In this document: one piece after another, positions 8,412-16,293 of the stretch
Position numbering within the stretch: position 1 is the stretch's first letter
Layout of the letters: every line of letters begins with the position of its first letter
Assembly (NCBI GenBank): GCA_947258815.1
Contig: CAMYJW010000011.1
Span: 32,831 to 96,830 of the forward strand
Reading direction: 5' to 3'
Source of the DNA: an uncultured Sphingomonadaceae bacterium
Lineage (GTDB): Bacteria > Pseudomonadota > Alphaproteobacteria > Sphingomonadales > Sphingomonadaceae
Length of the DNA stretch: 64,000 nt
Position numbers and translations under genes: made by a program
The notes under the pieces: generated by a model
The model's database searches: none
What the model was told of the DNA's origin: nothing
Seen by the model: the letters and a program-made list of their open reading frames with translations, nothing else

Positions 8412-9200
8412 TCAGTTGTTTGATTGGCCGGACGCATCGCGATCGCCAACAAGGAATCGTCTGATCGCCTGTTGTACCTGTTGATCGACGCCGGCCTGCG
8501 TAAGATATCCGGGCACACCGGACCAGTTTTCGTCAATCACGCGCCACGCCGCTTCGAGATAAAGCGCACGCACGCCGATCAGCGCATCGACCTGGCCGGG
8601 GCTGGGCATAAAGCCGTAGCTGCCCATGAAGCCCGCCTCCAGCTTGCCGCTTTTCTGCAGATTATCGCCAAATATCTGCGATCGCAGGTAATCCTGCATA
8701 ATGTCATCACGCGAAACGCCCGCGACTTCCAGCAGCACCGCGACGGCGACGCCGGTCCGGTCCTTGCCGGCTGTGCAGTTGACCAGAACCGGCGGTTCAT
8801 GATCGCTCAGGCATGCGCCGATCACGCCCCAGTGCGGCATCAGTGCTTCAGGTATTTCGCGGTAGGTATCGGCCATCGTATCCAGCGCGATTTGCGGATC
8901 GGGCCCGAGAAGCAGGCGATTGCGCCCTTCGTTGCCAAACACCCGCAGATCGGCATCGACATTGAGCCCGTGCCACGCGCATTCATCCCCGTGCCATTCG
9001 TGCGGCGTTTGCTCGCGCTCATGCGCGGAACGCAGATCGATGATGTTGCGAATGCCCAGCGAAGCAAGCGCAGAAAACTGCTCTGCCCCGAAATTTGATG
9101 GTCCTTCACTGCGATAAAGCACGCCCGGACGGATTTCTCCGTCGCTTGCGGGAATGCCGCCCAGATCGCGAAAATTAAGACCACTGAGTGGCATTGTCAT
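8412..9200 (-). CDS. Tyrosine/lipid-type protein phosphatase
   Basis: 262 residues, the length of the bacterial PF13350 (Y_phosphatase3) group. The N-terminus has NFRDLGG (9-15) and YRSEGPS, both hallmarks of this group. The P-loop CTAGKDRTG has the cysteine nucleophile at 142 and the arginine at 148. The residue before the Cys is Asn141, where most members have His that lowers the Cys pKa; this is unusual. The start ATG at 9200 follows the TAA (9203-9201) of the upstream VOC gene with no gap. A phosphatase inside a catabolic operon could act on a phosphorylated intermediate, and the kinase-like protein at 24113 is a possible partner. Confidence 0.88.
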   Translation of the reverse strand: MTMPLSGLNFRDLGGIPASDGEIRPGVLYRSEGPSNFGAEQFSALASLGIRNIIDLRSAHEREQTPHEWHGDECAWHGLNVDADLRVFGNEGRNRLLLGPDPQIALDTMADTYREIPEALMPHWGVIGACLSDHEPPVLVNCTAGKDRTGVAVAVLLEVAGVSRDDIMQDYLRSQIFGDNLQKSGKLEAGFMGSYGFMPSPGQVDALIGVRALYLEAAWRVIDENWSGVPGYLTQAGVDQQVQQAIRRFLVGDRDASGQSNN

Positions 9201-9704
9201 TTACCCCGGATAACTTGGAATGGCAGCCGCCATCGCACGATAGAACTCTGGATCGAACCACACATGCTCAACATAGTGGCCCAGTGTCGCGCGCTCATCG
9301 GTGTAGGCATAGCGCATCATGTCTCCCAGCGCGCCACTCCAGATCACCGGGTGGCGCTGCGGATCGAGCGAGGCCATGTGCGCGTCGAAATCGGCAAGCG
9401 CGCCATCGATGCGCATCGCCACATGATGAAACCGCATCGCGAAGCTGCCATCTTGCGGCAGAACTTCGGCATGCATCGGCGCTTTTCCGGGAACCGGCTC
9501 AATCAGCTCGATTTCCACTCCGCCAACCAGTGCCAGCGCGATCCGCATCTCATAGTGCGGCGATGCCTCAAGCCCCGGCGCATCATTGGCGAAAACGTGG
9601 AAGGACGGCACATCGAAATCATCGCGCCAGATCGCCATCGCGCGATCGAGATCGTTCGTCACATAGGCGTTCTGGCTGTGCCGGGCTGCTGTTCGGGCAA
9701 ACAT
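9201..9704 (-). CDS. VOC family protein
   Basis: 167 residues. It has one VOC module beginning NAYVTNDLDRAMAIW and a second with MRFHHVAMRID, giving a metal-ligand-like His, plus acidic residues in VEIELIEP and YVEHVW. It is related in layout to the VOC proteins at 2632 and 47961 but has the shortest second module. It sits between the SDR at 9716 (11 bp gap) and the phosphatase, so it is the second gene of the ten-gene operon. Likely a lyase, isomerase or hydratase-type VOC enzyme; substrate unknown. Confidence 0.82.
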   Translation of the reverse strand: MFARTAARHSQNAYVTNDLDRAMAIWRDDFDVPSFHVFANDAPGLEASPHYEMRIALALVGGVEIELIEPVPGKAPMHAEVLPQDGSFAMRFHHVAMRIDGALADFDAHMASLDPQRHPVIWSGALGDMMRYAYTDERATLGHYVEHVWFDPEFYRAMAAAIPSYPG

Positions 9705-9715
9705 GAGGCTGTCCT

Positions 9716-10501
9716 TCAGTTGTTCACGATCTTGCCGCCATCGATCACCAGCGTGTCACCGGTGTGATAGCGCGAAAGATCGCTGGCAAGATAAACCACC
9801 GCGCCCCACAGATCATCGGGCATACCGGCCCGGCCAATCGGCGCTTTTTCGGCAACCGAGTCGGCGATCATCTTGCCGATTTCAGGATCGGCCATCGTCA
9901 TTTCGGTGATGATGAAACCCGGCGCGATAACATTGCAACGAATGCCGTGCGGGCCAAGCTCTGCCGCGATCCCCTTGGAAAGCGCCGCCAGCGCGCCCTT
10001 GGCCGCGCCATAATGTGTAAGCGTTGGCACCCCCTGAAAGATCGAGCCGCTGCCGCACAGGATCATCGAGCCGCCCGGATCGCCCGCCTCGGCCCGCTGC
10101 ACCATATGTCTGGCCACTTCGCGCAGCGTAAACACAACGCCATGCTGGTTCACATCGATCAGCCCGTGATAGGTTTGCGCATCCATTTCAACGAACGGCT
10201 TTTGTGTCGCGATCCCGGCATTGGCGACCACCGTATCAATCCGGCCCATCGCCGCAATTGCATCGGCAACGCCTGCCACGATCTGCGCTTCGTCCGTCAC
10301 GTCAACCGAAGCGGTGTGAACCTTCACGCCATGCGCGCGCAGTTTGTCTGCCGCGGCTTCGTTGGCTTGCGCGCGGCGCCCCCAGATCACCAGATCGCTC
10401 CCCGCGCGGGCCAGTCCTTCGGCAAAGCCAAAGCCCAGCCCGGAGTTCGCGCCGGTTACCAGGGCAACCTTGCCCGTCAGGTCGAAGAGATTTTGCGGCA
10501 T
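9716..10501 (-). CDS. SDR family oxidoreductase
   Basis: 261 residues from ATG 10501 (MPQNLFDLTGK); a start at 10528 would add nine residues with no family similarity. The cofactor loop is TGANSGLG and strand 2 ends LVIWGRR (Arg residues, NADP(H) likely). VANAGIA, Ser in CGSGSI and the YGAAK catalytic pair follow. The C-terminus YHTGDTLVIDGGKIVNN is classical. It is the first gene of the minus-strand operon that runs to 2632. Its promoter region is shared with the divergent sulfotransferase at 10639 and holds a copy of the palindromic site (10557). Confidence 0.93.
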   Translation of the reverse strand: MPQNLFDLTGKVALVTGANSGLGFGFAEGLARAGSDLVIWGRRAQANEAAADKLRAHGVKVHTASVDVTDEAQIVAGVADAIAAMGRIDTVVANAGIATQKPFVEMDAQTYHGLIDVNQHGVVFTLREVARHMVQRAEAGDPGGSMILCGSGSIFQGVPTLTHYGAAKGALAALSKGIAAELGPHGIRCNVIAPGFIITEMTMADPEIGKMIADSVAEKAPIGRAGMPDDLWGAVVYLASDLSRYHTGDTLVIDGGKIVNN

Positions 10502-10556
10502 GGTTTGTCTTATGTCCTCTCTGGCCACTGGCTAGCCGGACGAATCGGGCAGGCCG

Positions 10557-10572
10557 CATATCTTTCGGTAGG
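10557..10572. promoter_or_regulatory. Candidate operator, copy 2 of the palindrome
   Basis: CATATC TTTC GGTAGG, one mismatch to CCTRYC-N4-GRYAGG. It lies between the divergent starts of the SDR operon (10501, minus) and the sulfotransferase operon (10639, plus), 56 and 67 bp from the two start codons, which would allow it to control both. Confidence 0.5.
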
Positions 10573-10638
10573 CCAAGTTTGGAATTTCTGGCCGTCTAGA
10601 CACATGGCGATCCGCAAGCGCAAACGGGAGTGAGAGCA

Positions 10639-11910
10639 ATGGCACACGCCGCAGCGACGGGACAGGTGTTCGAGATAACGGACATGCTGGAACCAGTTCT
10701 GAGCGATGCGCAAAAGGCGGTTCTGGCAGGCGCGGCGCAGGCCAGTTTCGATTTCTCCTCCGATGCGATCCTGACTGCGGCAAAACAGCAGACCGGCCTT
10801 GATGACTTTGGCGCGATGGACTTTGTCGAACGGCTCGATCTGTGGTGCGCATGCGTCAAGGAGGATGCGTTCCTCTCACCTGTCAGCCATGCCGCGTTGT
10901 GGACGATGTTTCTGCGCTATGCGAGCGACCGGCTGCGCATCGAAGACATCTGCAAGCGCCATCCTGAAATTCTCGACATTGAAATCGACCGTCCGATAAT
11001 CGTTGCCGGGCCGCCGCGTTCGGGCACGACCCATCTGCTGGGGCTGCTTTCGGCAGACACACGCCTGCGATCGCTGCCATGGTGGGAGGCAACAGCGCCT
11101 GTCCCGACCCAAGCCGATACGCCCACTGTCGACGATCCCAACCCGCGATGGACCCGCGCGCAGGCCGGATGGGAACAGCAGGATGCGCTGCTCCCGCTGA
11201 TGAAATTCATGCACGAATTTTCGCCCGATCATGTCAGCGAAGATATCGAATTGCAGGCGCTCGATTTTTCATCCTACCTGCTCGAATGGCTGGCCTATGT
11301 CCCCAAATGGCGCGACTATTATCTCAGCCACGATCAGTCCGGCCCATATGCCTATCTGAAAAAGGCCTTGCAGGTTCTCACGTTCCTGAAAGGCCCGAAC
11401 CGATGGGTCATCAAATGCCCGCAACACATGGAACAGCTTCCGGTGCTGCGCAAAACGTTTCCCGATGCGACTTATGTGATCACCCATCGCGATCCGGTCG
11501 GCTCGATCCGATCAACGCTTTCGATGGCGCTTTATGCCTCGCGCATCCTGCGCACCAAATCCGATCCCGAAGAACCCAAGGGATACTGGATCGATCGCTA
11601 CAAAACCTTGCTGGGCCGCTGCGTGCGCGATCGCGATTGCCTGCCCGCGGAGCAGACCGTGGATGTCTATTTCCACCAGTGGATCAAGGATCCTGACGCA
11701 ATCCTGCAGGAAATCTATGCCAAGGCCGGAATACCGCTCGATTCAGGCACGCTGGCAACCCTGCATAAATATCACGCCGATAACGATCCGGCGGTAAAGG
11801 GGCGGGTCGTGTTCGATCTGGAACGCGATTTTGGCCTGACCGCCGAGGATATCCGGCGCGATTTCCAGTTTTACTTCGATCGCTTTCCGGTCGAGAAAGA
11901 AGTCAGGTAA
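10639..11910 (+). CDS. Sulfotransferase family protein (PF13469 type)
   Basis: 423 residues from ATG 10639, which has GGGAG eight bases upstream; a GTG at 10630 is also in frame but overlaps that ribosome site. The PAPS loop is GPPRSGTT (124-131) after the strand RPIIVA. The 3'-phosphate-binding segment is represented by [14 protein letters not shown]. It has the same long helical N-terminus as the sulfotransferases at 5184 and 62426 but is the longest of the three. First gene of a plus-strand operon with a ferredoxin, a LEH-like protein and an LLM enzyme. Acceptor unknown. Confidence 0.88.
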   Translation: MAHAAATGQVFEITDMLEPVLSDAQKAVLAGAAQASFDFSSDAILTAAKQQTGLDDFGAMDFVERLDLWCACVKEDAFLSPVSHAALWTMFLRYASDRLRIEDICKRHPEILDIEIDRPIIVAGPPRSGTTHLLGLLSADTRLRSLPWWEATAPVPTQADTPTVDDPNPRWTRAQAGWEQQDALLPLMKFMHEFSPDHVSEDIELQALDFSSYLLEWLAYVPKWRDYYLSHDQSGPYAYLKKALQVLTFLKGPNRWVIKCPQHMEQLPVLRKTFPDATYVITHRDPVGSIRSTLSMALYASRILRTKSDPEEPKGYWIDRYKTLLGRCVRDRDCLPAEQTVDVYFHQWIKDPDAILQEIYAKAGIPLDSGTLATLHKYHADNDPAVKGRVVFDLERDFGLTAEDIRRDFQFYFDRFPVEKEVR

Positions 11911-11941
11911 CAGCTTACCGAAGCTTTTTACGGAGAATGCA

Positions 11942-12259
11942 ATGCCAACGATTAACGTGATTGACCGGGCCGGAGCCACCAAGGCGGTTGAAGCCAAGGA
12001 CGGCGTATCGCTGATGGAAGTGATCCGCGACGAAGGCTTTGACGAGCTGCTCGCGCTGTGCGGCGGCTGCTGTTCATGCGCAACCTGCCACGTCCACATC
12101 GATCCGGCGTTCAAGGACAAGCTGCCCGAGATGACCGAAGACGAAAACGACCTGCTCGACAGCTCCGATCACCGCGACGAAAACTCGCGCCTGTCGTGCC
12201 AGATCGAAATGTCCGCCGATCTCGATGGCATCACCGTCACCATTGCAGAGGAAGACTGA
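11942..12259 (+). CDS. [2Fe-2S] ferredoxin, adrenodoxin/putidaredoxin type
   Basis: 105 residues. Cluster cysteines are C40, C46, C49 and C86 ([10 protein letters not shown], then LSCQIE), the C-x5-C-x2-C...C spacing of plant/vertebrate-type oxygenase ferredoxins. Cys43 and Cys44 replace the small residues usually found between the first two ligands, which is unusual. The acidic C-terminal half ([11 protein letters not shown]) is the usual docking surface for reductase and oxygenase. A ribosome site (GGAG) precedes the ATG. No ferredoxin reductase is visible nearby except possibly the cut flavoprotein at 1. It could feed the oxygenase pair at 15337-17358. Confidence 0.92.
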   Translation: MPTINVIDRAGATKAVEAKDGVSLMEVIRDEGFDELLALCGGCCSCATCHVHIDPAFKDKLPEMTEDENDLLDSSDHRDENSRLSCQIEMSADLDGITVTIAEED

Positions 12260-12261
12260 TC

Positions 12262-12642
12262 ATGAGTGATCCCCTTGCACAGGTGCTGGGCTTTTTCGAA
12301 GAATGGAAGCCCAGCTTGGAATCGATGCTGGCATCGATGGAAAAGCGCTTCACCGATAAAACCGTCTGGGAAAACGTCGGCATTTCCAAAACCACCGGCT
12401 TTGCTGAAGCCAAGGGCTTTATGGACGGGTTCGCGCAGATGTATCCGATCCAGAGCGGCGAAGTGATCGTGCATCATGCTGCTGTGAACGGCGATGTCGT
12501 CCTCACCGAACGGACCGACAATTTCTATGATGGTGATGGCAAACTGCTTGTTTCGATCAAACTGATGGGCGTGTTCGAGATGGACGGCGACAAGATCGTT
12601 TCGTGGCGCGACTATTTCGATACCGCCAAAGGCTTCGGATAA
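12262..12642 (+). CDS. Limonene-epoxide-hydrolase-like / NTF2-fold protein
   Basis: 126 residues from ATG 12262, two bases after the ferredoxin stop. The Arg-x-Asp pair in LTERTD and the Asp in WRDYFD correspond to the Arg99, Asp101 and Asp132 catalytic positions of limonene-1,2-epoxide hydrolase; I could not place the Tyr/Asn water ligands. SnoaL-like isomerases share this cone-shaped alpha+beta fold, so an epoxide hydrolase, dehydratase or isomerase role is possible. Related small proteins lie at 21892 (TERVD, WREYWD) and 22318 (GREYFD). Confidence 0.8.
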   Translation: MSDPLAQVLGFFEEWKPSLESMLASMEKRFTDKTVWENVGISKTTGFAEAKGFMDGFAQMYPIQSGEVIVHHAAVNGDVVLTERTDNFYDGDGKLLVSIKLMGVFEMDGDKIVSWRDYFDTAKGFG

Positions 12643-12680
12643 AGTCCGGCGCAGTCGCATGAGGCCGGACAAGGTCGGTT

Positions 12681-12706
12681 AGGCCCAGTCGGACAGGCCC
12701 AGTCGG
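12681..12706. repeat. Short direct repeat in the gap before the LLM gene
   Basis: AGGCCCAGTCGG occurs at 12681-12692 and again at 12695-12706, with related AAGGTCGG and GTCGGGTTGG on either side. The 97-bp gap between 12642 and 12740 thus has a 14-bp periodicity. It may be replication slippage or a binding-site array. No terminator is visible, so the LLM gene is probably read through from 10639. Confidence 0.6.
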
Positions 12707-12739
12707 GTTGGGCAAGACGGATAAGGAAAGAGACGGACA

Positions 12740-13762
12740 ATGATTGAAGGCAAACGCATCTGGGCGGAATTGCCCGTGCTTGCCGCCAGTGAGCTGGTGC
12801 CGCTGGTGCAGCGGCTTGAAGCGGCGGGCGTTGAAGGCGTTTGGGCGCCGCAGATTTTCGGCGCGCCGTTCACCGTGCTGGCCGCTGCCGCTGCCGTCAC
12901 CCAGCGCATCAAGCTGGCCACCGGCATTGCGCTGGCCTTCACGCGCAGTCCGCTGGAAACGGCATGCAGCGCGATTGATCTTGACCACATCAGCGATGGC
13001 CGCGCGGTTCTGGGCCTTGGCTCAAGCGCGAAAAGCCAGATCGAAGGCAGCTTCGGCATGGAATACGGCAAGCCGCTTGCCCACATGCGCGAAGTCGTCT
13101 CGCAAGTGCGCGCGGTAATCGAAAAAGGCCACACCGGCGAACTGCAGAAGCTGGAAGGCGAATATCACACGCTGGATCTGTCGCACTTCCGGCTGGTGCG
13201 CCCTGCCCGTCGTCCCGCGATTCCGGTCTATCTGCCTGCGGTTTTTGAAAAAGCCTGCGAACAGGCCGGAGCGATCGCCGATGGGCTGCTCGGCCATCCG
13301 CTGTGGACGACGGACTGGGTGCGCGACAAAGTCGGCACGCATCTGCAAGCCGGGCTGGACAAGAACGGACGCGAACGGTCTGACATCGATGTCAATCTGA
13401 TGCTGTTCACCGTCATCAACGATGACCGCGCCGAAGCGATTGCCGATGCCCGCGCCAACATCGCGTTTTACACGCAATCGCCCCAGTATCTTCGCTATTT
13501 CACCGAGATCGGGTTTGGCGATGAGGCGCAGGCGATTCAAGCTGCCTTCGCCGCGCAGGACTATGAAGCGATGGCGCGCGCCTGCCCCGATGAAATGGTG
13601 ACCGCGATCACCATACTGGGGTCCGCTGACGACGTGATGGCGCAAACAATCGAGCGCGCCCGGTTTGCCGATTCGATCACCCCGGTCGTGCCGCAATTCG
13701 GGGTGGAGCCGGACAAGGCGGCCACCTATCGGCAACGCATCGCCGATCTCTTTTATCCTTGA
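12740..13762 (+). CDS. LLM-class (luciferase-like) F420-dependent oxidoreductase
   Basis: 340 residues with a TIM-barrel of the bacterial luciferase superfamily. Features: GVEGVWAPQIFGAP (strand 1-2), ATGIALAFTRSP (strand 3), and GRAVLGLGSS (strand 4 loop that contacts flavin phosphate). PAVFEKACEQAG, later DWVRDKVG and a C-terminal TPVVPQFGVEPD follow. It is a clear paralogue of the protein at 17355, sharing TRSPxETAxSAI and GRxVLGLG. The subgroup resembles Rv2161c-like putative F420-dependent enzymes of actinobacteria. FMN cannot be excluded, but two F420 biosynthesis genes lie in the same locus (27243-30334). Last gene of the 10639 operon. Confidence 0.88.
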   Translation: MIEGKRIWAELPVLAASELVPLVQRLEAAGVEGVWAPQIFGAPFTVLAAAAAVTQRIKLATGIALAFTRSPLETACSAIDLDHISDGRAVLGLGSSAKSQIEGSFGMEYGKPLAHMREVVSQVRAVIEKGHTGELQKLEGEYHTLDLSHFRLVRPARRPAIPVYLPAVFEKACEQAGAIADGLLGHPLWTTDWVRDKVGTHLQAGLDKNGRERSDIDVNLMLFTVINDDRAEAIADARANIAFYTQSPQYLRYFTEIGFGDEAQAIQAAFAAQDYEAMARACPDEMVTAITILGSADDVMAQTIERARFADSITPVVPQFGVEPDKAATYRQRIADLFYP

Positions 13763-13815
13763 GCGGCTGAAACGTTCGCGGTCAGTATCAGCACCAGAAT
13801 CAGGATCAGAATCTG

Positions 13816-14484
13816 TTACTCTGGCGTATCGGCTGTGTCCGCTTCGGCTGGTGCCGGTTCCACAGGGCGGAAATGGATTTCGAACGCCGGTGCCCAGCTT
13901 TTGCCGCCGTCGTATGAAAACTCGCCGGTTTCAACCCAGCCCGCCGCGCCGTCCTCGCCGATTTCAGGCCAGGCCAGAAACCGCACGTTGCGCGCGCCGC
14001 CTGCGATCGACCACTGCAACTTGCCGTCTTCGCGGAAATGCCCGGTGCCTTTCTTGATGAGCCCGCGCACGAACGCGGTGACACGGTAAGTTCCTGTCTC
14101 GGTATCAAAATCAAAAACGCCGAAATTCTCAACCACCGGCGGATCATCAAGGCCAGCGCCAGACGCAAATTTCCGCCCGGCAATGGTCAGGATATCCCCT
14201 CCCATCCGGTATCTGATGGTATCCGCGCTGCGTGATCGCGTTTCCTTGCCATCGCTCGTCCGGCTGACATTCACGCCTTCCCAGTCGCCTTCCAGAAAGC
14301 CAAGCCGCGCCATAGCCGCCTTGCGCGCAACCGCGCTCGCTTCTGCGGCTTCCTGCGCTGCGCGCGTCACCGCGTTTTCAGATGGACTGGCATAGGCCTC
14401 GGCGGAAATGGGCGCTGTTGCAAAAGCCATTGCCGCAAAAATTGTCATGCCCACACGGCCTGTCGTCTGTCCGATTGCTTTCAC
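13816..14484 (-). CDS. Exported hypothetical protein, DUF1579-like
   Basis: 222 residues. An N-terminal signal peptide is visible: positively charged start, hydrophobic run GMTIFAAMAFATAPISA, then an AxA-type cleavage site near residue 30, so a periplasmic protein is expected. The mature part has LGFLEGDWEG followed by alternating strands (DTIRYRMGGDILTIAGR, NFGVFDFDTETGTYRV, GHFREDGKLQWSI). This is the pattern of DUF1579-type beta-barrel proteins that begin with an LxGxWxG motif. It could bind a hydrophobic ligand. It lies downstream of, and same strand as, the TetR gene (41 bp gap) and may be co-transcribed. Function unknown. Confidence 0.75.
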   Translation of the reverse strand: MKAIGQTTGRVGMTIFAAMAFATAPISAEAYASPSENAVTRAAQEAAEASAVARKAAMARLGFLEGDWEGVNVSRTSDGKETRSRSADTIRYRMGGDILTIAGRKFASGAGLDDPPVVENFGVFDFDTETGTYRVTAFVRGLIKKGTGHFREDGKLQWSIAGGARNVRFLAWPEIGEDGAAGWVETGEFSYDGGKSWAPAFEIHFRPVEPAPAEADTADTPE

Positions 14485-14525
14485 GCTCCTCGCCCCCGTT
14501 TTCTTATGCGGCCTTTTGCGCCCGC

Positions 14526-15260
14526 CTACTTTCCCGCAAGCAAGCCTGCCAGAAGGAACTGCGCCATCGCATCGGCGTGGGCTTCATCGCCGTTCAGATT
14601 GCCCGCGTCGCCATATTGATCGGGCAGCAGTCTATCCTGCAACGGCCCCAGCGCGAAATAGGAACTGACGCCGTGCACCAGAATCGCCATCAGCGCGCCT
14701 GAACCGATCGGCGTCAGCTGTCGCCGCGATGCAACATCGCCCAGCAGGCGTTGCAGGCGTTTCTGAAATGGCAGAATGAACCGGGCTGTCAGATAATCGA
14801 GACGCCAGCTATCCTGCTGCCCTTCGCTGTAGCTGATGGCAACGATATCCGAATTGGCAATCGCCCAGCGGCAGAAACGATGCACCAGATCGCGAAGCTG
14901 ATCTTCAGAGCTTGCGCCCGTTGCAAACGCCATTTCCACATCGCGCGCAGCTTCCGCCAGCCGCCAGTCCACCGCGGCCTTCCACAGTTCGGACTTGCGG
15001 CCGAAACGCACATTGAGAAGATTGTGGCTGACGCCCAGCTCGCGCGCCATCGCCCGCATTGTCGATGCTTCATACCCTTGCGCCGCAAACATCGCGAACG
15101 CGGTTTGCAACAGATGCGCTTCATCGATCGACGCGCTGGTATCCGCCTTTGGCCGCCCACGCTTGCGTTCATGAACAACCGGGGCATCACCCTCAGGGAC
15201 AGGTGGTTTTTCTGCCAGTGAAACCGAAACTGGATCCGCCAGTGAATCTGAAGATGCCAT
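14526..15260 (-). CDS. TetR/AcrR family transcriptional regulator
   Basis: 244 residues from ATG 15260. A disordered, charged N-terminus (HERKRGRPKAD) is followed by the TetR DNA-binding domain at about residues 48-95: LLQTAFAMFAAQGYEAST, then helix-turn-helix MRAMARELGVSHNLLNVRFG and KSELWKAAVDW. The C-terminal ligand domain is helical (FRDL-type segment DQLRDLVHRFCRWA). Divergent from the Rieske operon with a 76-bp gap that holds a perfect 17-bp palindrome (15271), its most likely operator. It probably represses itself and 15337-18413 until an inducer binds. It is also one of three candidates for the window-wide palindrome. Confidence 0.92.
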   Translation of the reverse strand: MASSDSLADPVSVSLAEKPPVPEGDAPVVHERKRGRPKADTSASIDEAHLLQTAFAMFAAQGYEASTMRAMARELGVSHNLLNVRFGRKSELWKAAVDWRLAEAARDVEMAFATGASSEDQLRDLVHRFCRWAIANSDIVAISYSEGQQDSWRLDYLTARFILPFQKRLQRLLGDVASRRQLTPIGSGALMAILVHGVSSYFALGPLQDRLLPDQYGDAGNLNGDEAHADAMAQFLLAGLLAGK

Positions 15261-15270
15261 CAAAGGACAT

Positions 15271-15287
15271 TGACAATTTAATTGTCA
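15271..15287. promoter_or_regulatory. Perfect 17-bp palindrome, candidate TetR operator
   Basis: TGACAATTTAATTGTCA: two 8-base arms around a single central T. It starts 11 bp upstream of the TetR ATG and 50 bp before the Rieske ATG. The right arm forms a further AATTG...CAATT pair with the next bases (CTGTCAATT, 15289-15297), giving two overlapping half-sites. Size and position are typical of TetR-family operators. It is different from the CCTRYC-N4-GRYAGG motif found elsewhere in the window. Confidence 0.7.
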
Positions 15288-15336
15288 GCTGTCAATTTAT
15301 TTGCCAATCGCATGCTAGGGAGAGTATGAGTCGCGC

Positions 15337-16260
15337 ATGACCGAGGCAGTTTGGTGGGCCGTCGCCCGCTCCGAAGAGATCAGCAAGGACAAGCCCGTCA
15401 ATGTCGATATTGGCGATCAGCCGATCGTGCTGTGGCGCGATAGCGATGGCATTGTTCGTGCGCTGGAAGATCGCTGCCCGCATCGCCGCGCACCGCTTTC
15501 GCTGGGATGTGTGCTTGGCAGCGGGATGATCCAGTGCGGCTATCACGGCTGGACGTTTGACGGCGCGAATGGCCAGCTCGTCGATATCCCCAATCTCAAG
15601 AGCGAGCGTAAATTCCCGCCCGTCTATCGCGCCAGAGCCTTTGGCGTGACGGAAAGCGGCGGCTTCATTCGTGTGTGTCTTGATGCAAAAACCCCGCAGC
15701 CCGCCCCGGCTGAGGAAACACTGCCGCTTTCGGGGACGGAAAACGTCGCGCTCGATCACGATCAGTATATCAATGCCCTGTTTGATGATCCGGCGCTGGT
15801 TATCGGCATTCGCGGGGTGCGCTTTTCGCCCTATCTCATGGCCGAACTGAAAGAACAGGATGGCAGGCTGGTGCTGGAGCGATCCTGCCAGTGGGCCTCG
15901 CCGCACTGGCCCGCGCCCTTTTCTTCGGATTTCCCGATCACGCTGAAAATCTCGACCGATCCCGCTTCGGGAGAAAGCGACCTGCTGCTGCGCGACGATC
16001 AGTTCAATCCGCTGCTACGCGCCACCCTTGCACCGGTTCCCGGCGCCAGAGGCGTAACGCAAGTGCGCTGGAGGGCAAAACTCGAAGCGAAACGTCCCGG
16101 ATTGATGGCAAAAGCCATGGGGCTGGGCGATCCGCTTACCGTGCATTCCCATGTCGATGGCGCTGCGTTGCGTGTGCAAAAACCATCGGCATCCATCCAT
16201 GCGGTGGAACTGCGCAAAGAGATCGCCGCGCGAACAGAGCGCCAGGAAACCGCCGCGTAA
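15337..16260 (+). CDS. Rieske [2Fe-2S] oxygenase-like protein lacking the mononuclear iron site
   Basis: 307 residues, shorter than usual oxygenase alpha subunits. The Rieske centre is intact: C47-P-H49 and C67-G-Y-H70 followed by GW, with the typical RAPLSLG and DxxNGQLVDIP context. The C-terminal half should carry the His-x4-His plus Asp facial triad; from the expected point (ALDHDQYINALF) onward I find no N/D-x2-H-x4-5-H motif. The region looks like a degenerate START-type domain (DLLLRDDQFNPLL, QVRWRAKLEAKRPG). The next gene has the opposite loss. It may be an electron-transfer subunit of a split oxygenase. Start ATG chosen at 15337, with GGGAG at 15315-15319 upstream; divergent from the TetR gene. 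Confidence 0.85.
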   Translation: MTEAVWWAVARSEEISKDKPVNVDIGDQPIVLWRDSDGIVRALEDRCPHRRAPLSLGCVLGSGMIQCGYHGWTFDGANGQLVDIPNLKSERKFPPVYRARAFGVTESGGFIRVCLDAKTPQPAPAEETLPLSGTENVALDHDQYINALFDDPALVIGIRGVRFSPYLMAELKEQDGRLVLERSCQWASPHWPAPFSSDFPITLKISTDPASGESDLLLRDDQFNPLLRATLAPVPGARGVTQVRWRAKLEAKRPGLMAKAMGLGDPLTVHSHVDGAALRVQKPSASIHAVELRKEIAARTERQETAA

Positions 16261-16293
16261 TCGCGGCGCATATTCTAACCTAAGGAACTGACT

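Noticed and set aside
12681..12706. Repeat before the LLM gene read as an operator variant (GGACAGG, GGTTAGG)
   Set aside because: The half-sites do not have the CCT arm at the right distance, so only a short direct repeat is reported.
14526..15260. KstR-type steroid regulator and KstR boxes
   Set aside because: The TetR protein has no feature I can tie to KstR, and the palindromes here do not resemble the actinobacterial KstR or KstR2 boxes as I remember them.
15311..15326. Possible tenth copy of the palindrome before the Rieske gene (CCAATC GCAT GCTAGG)
   Set aside because: It has mismatches at two of twelve fixed positions, one of them in the otherwise invariant third base, and a much better palindrome lies beside it. 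Left out of the count.
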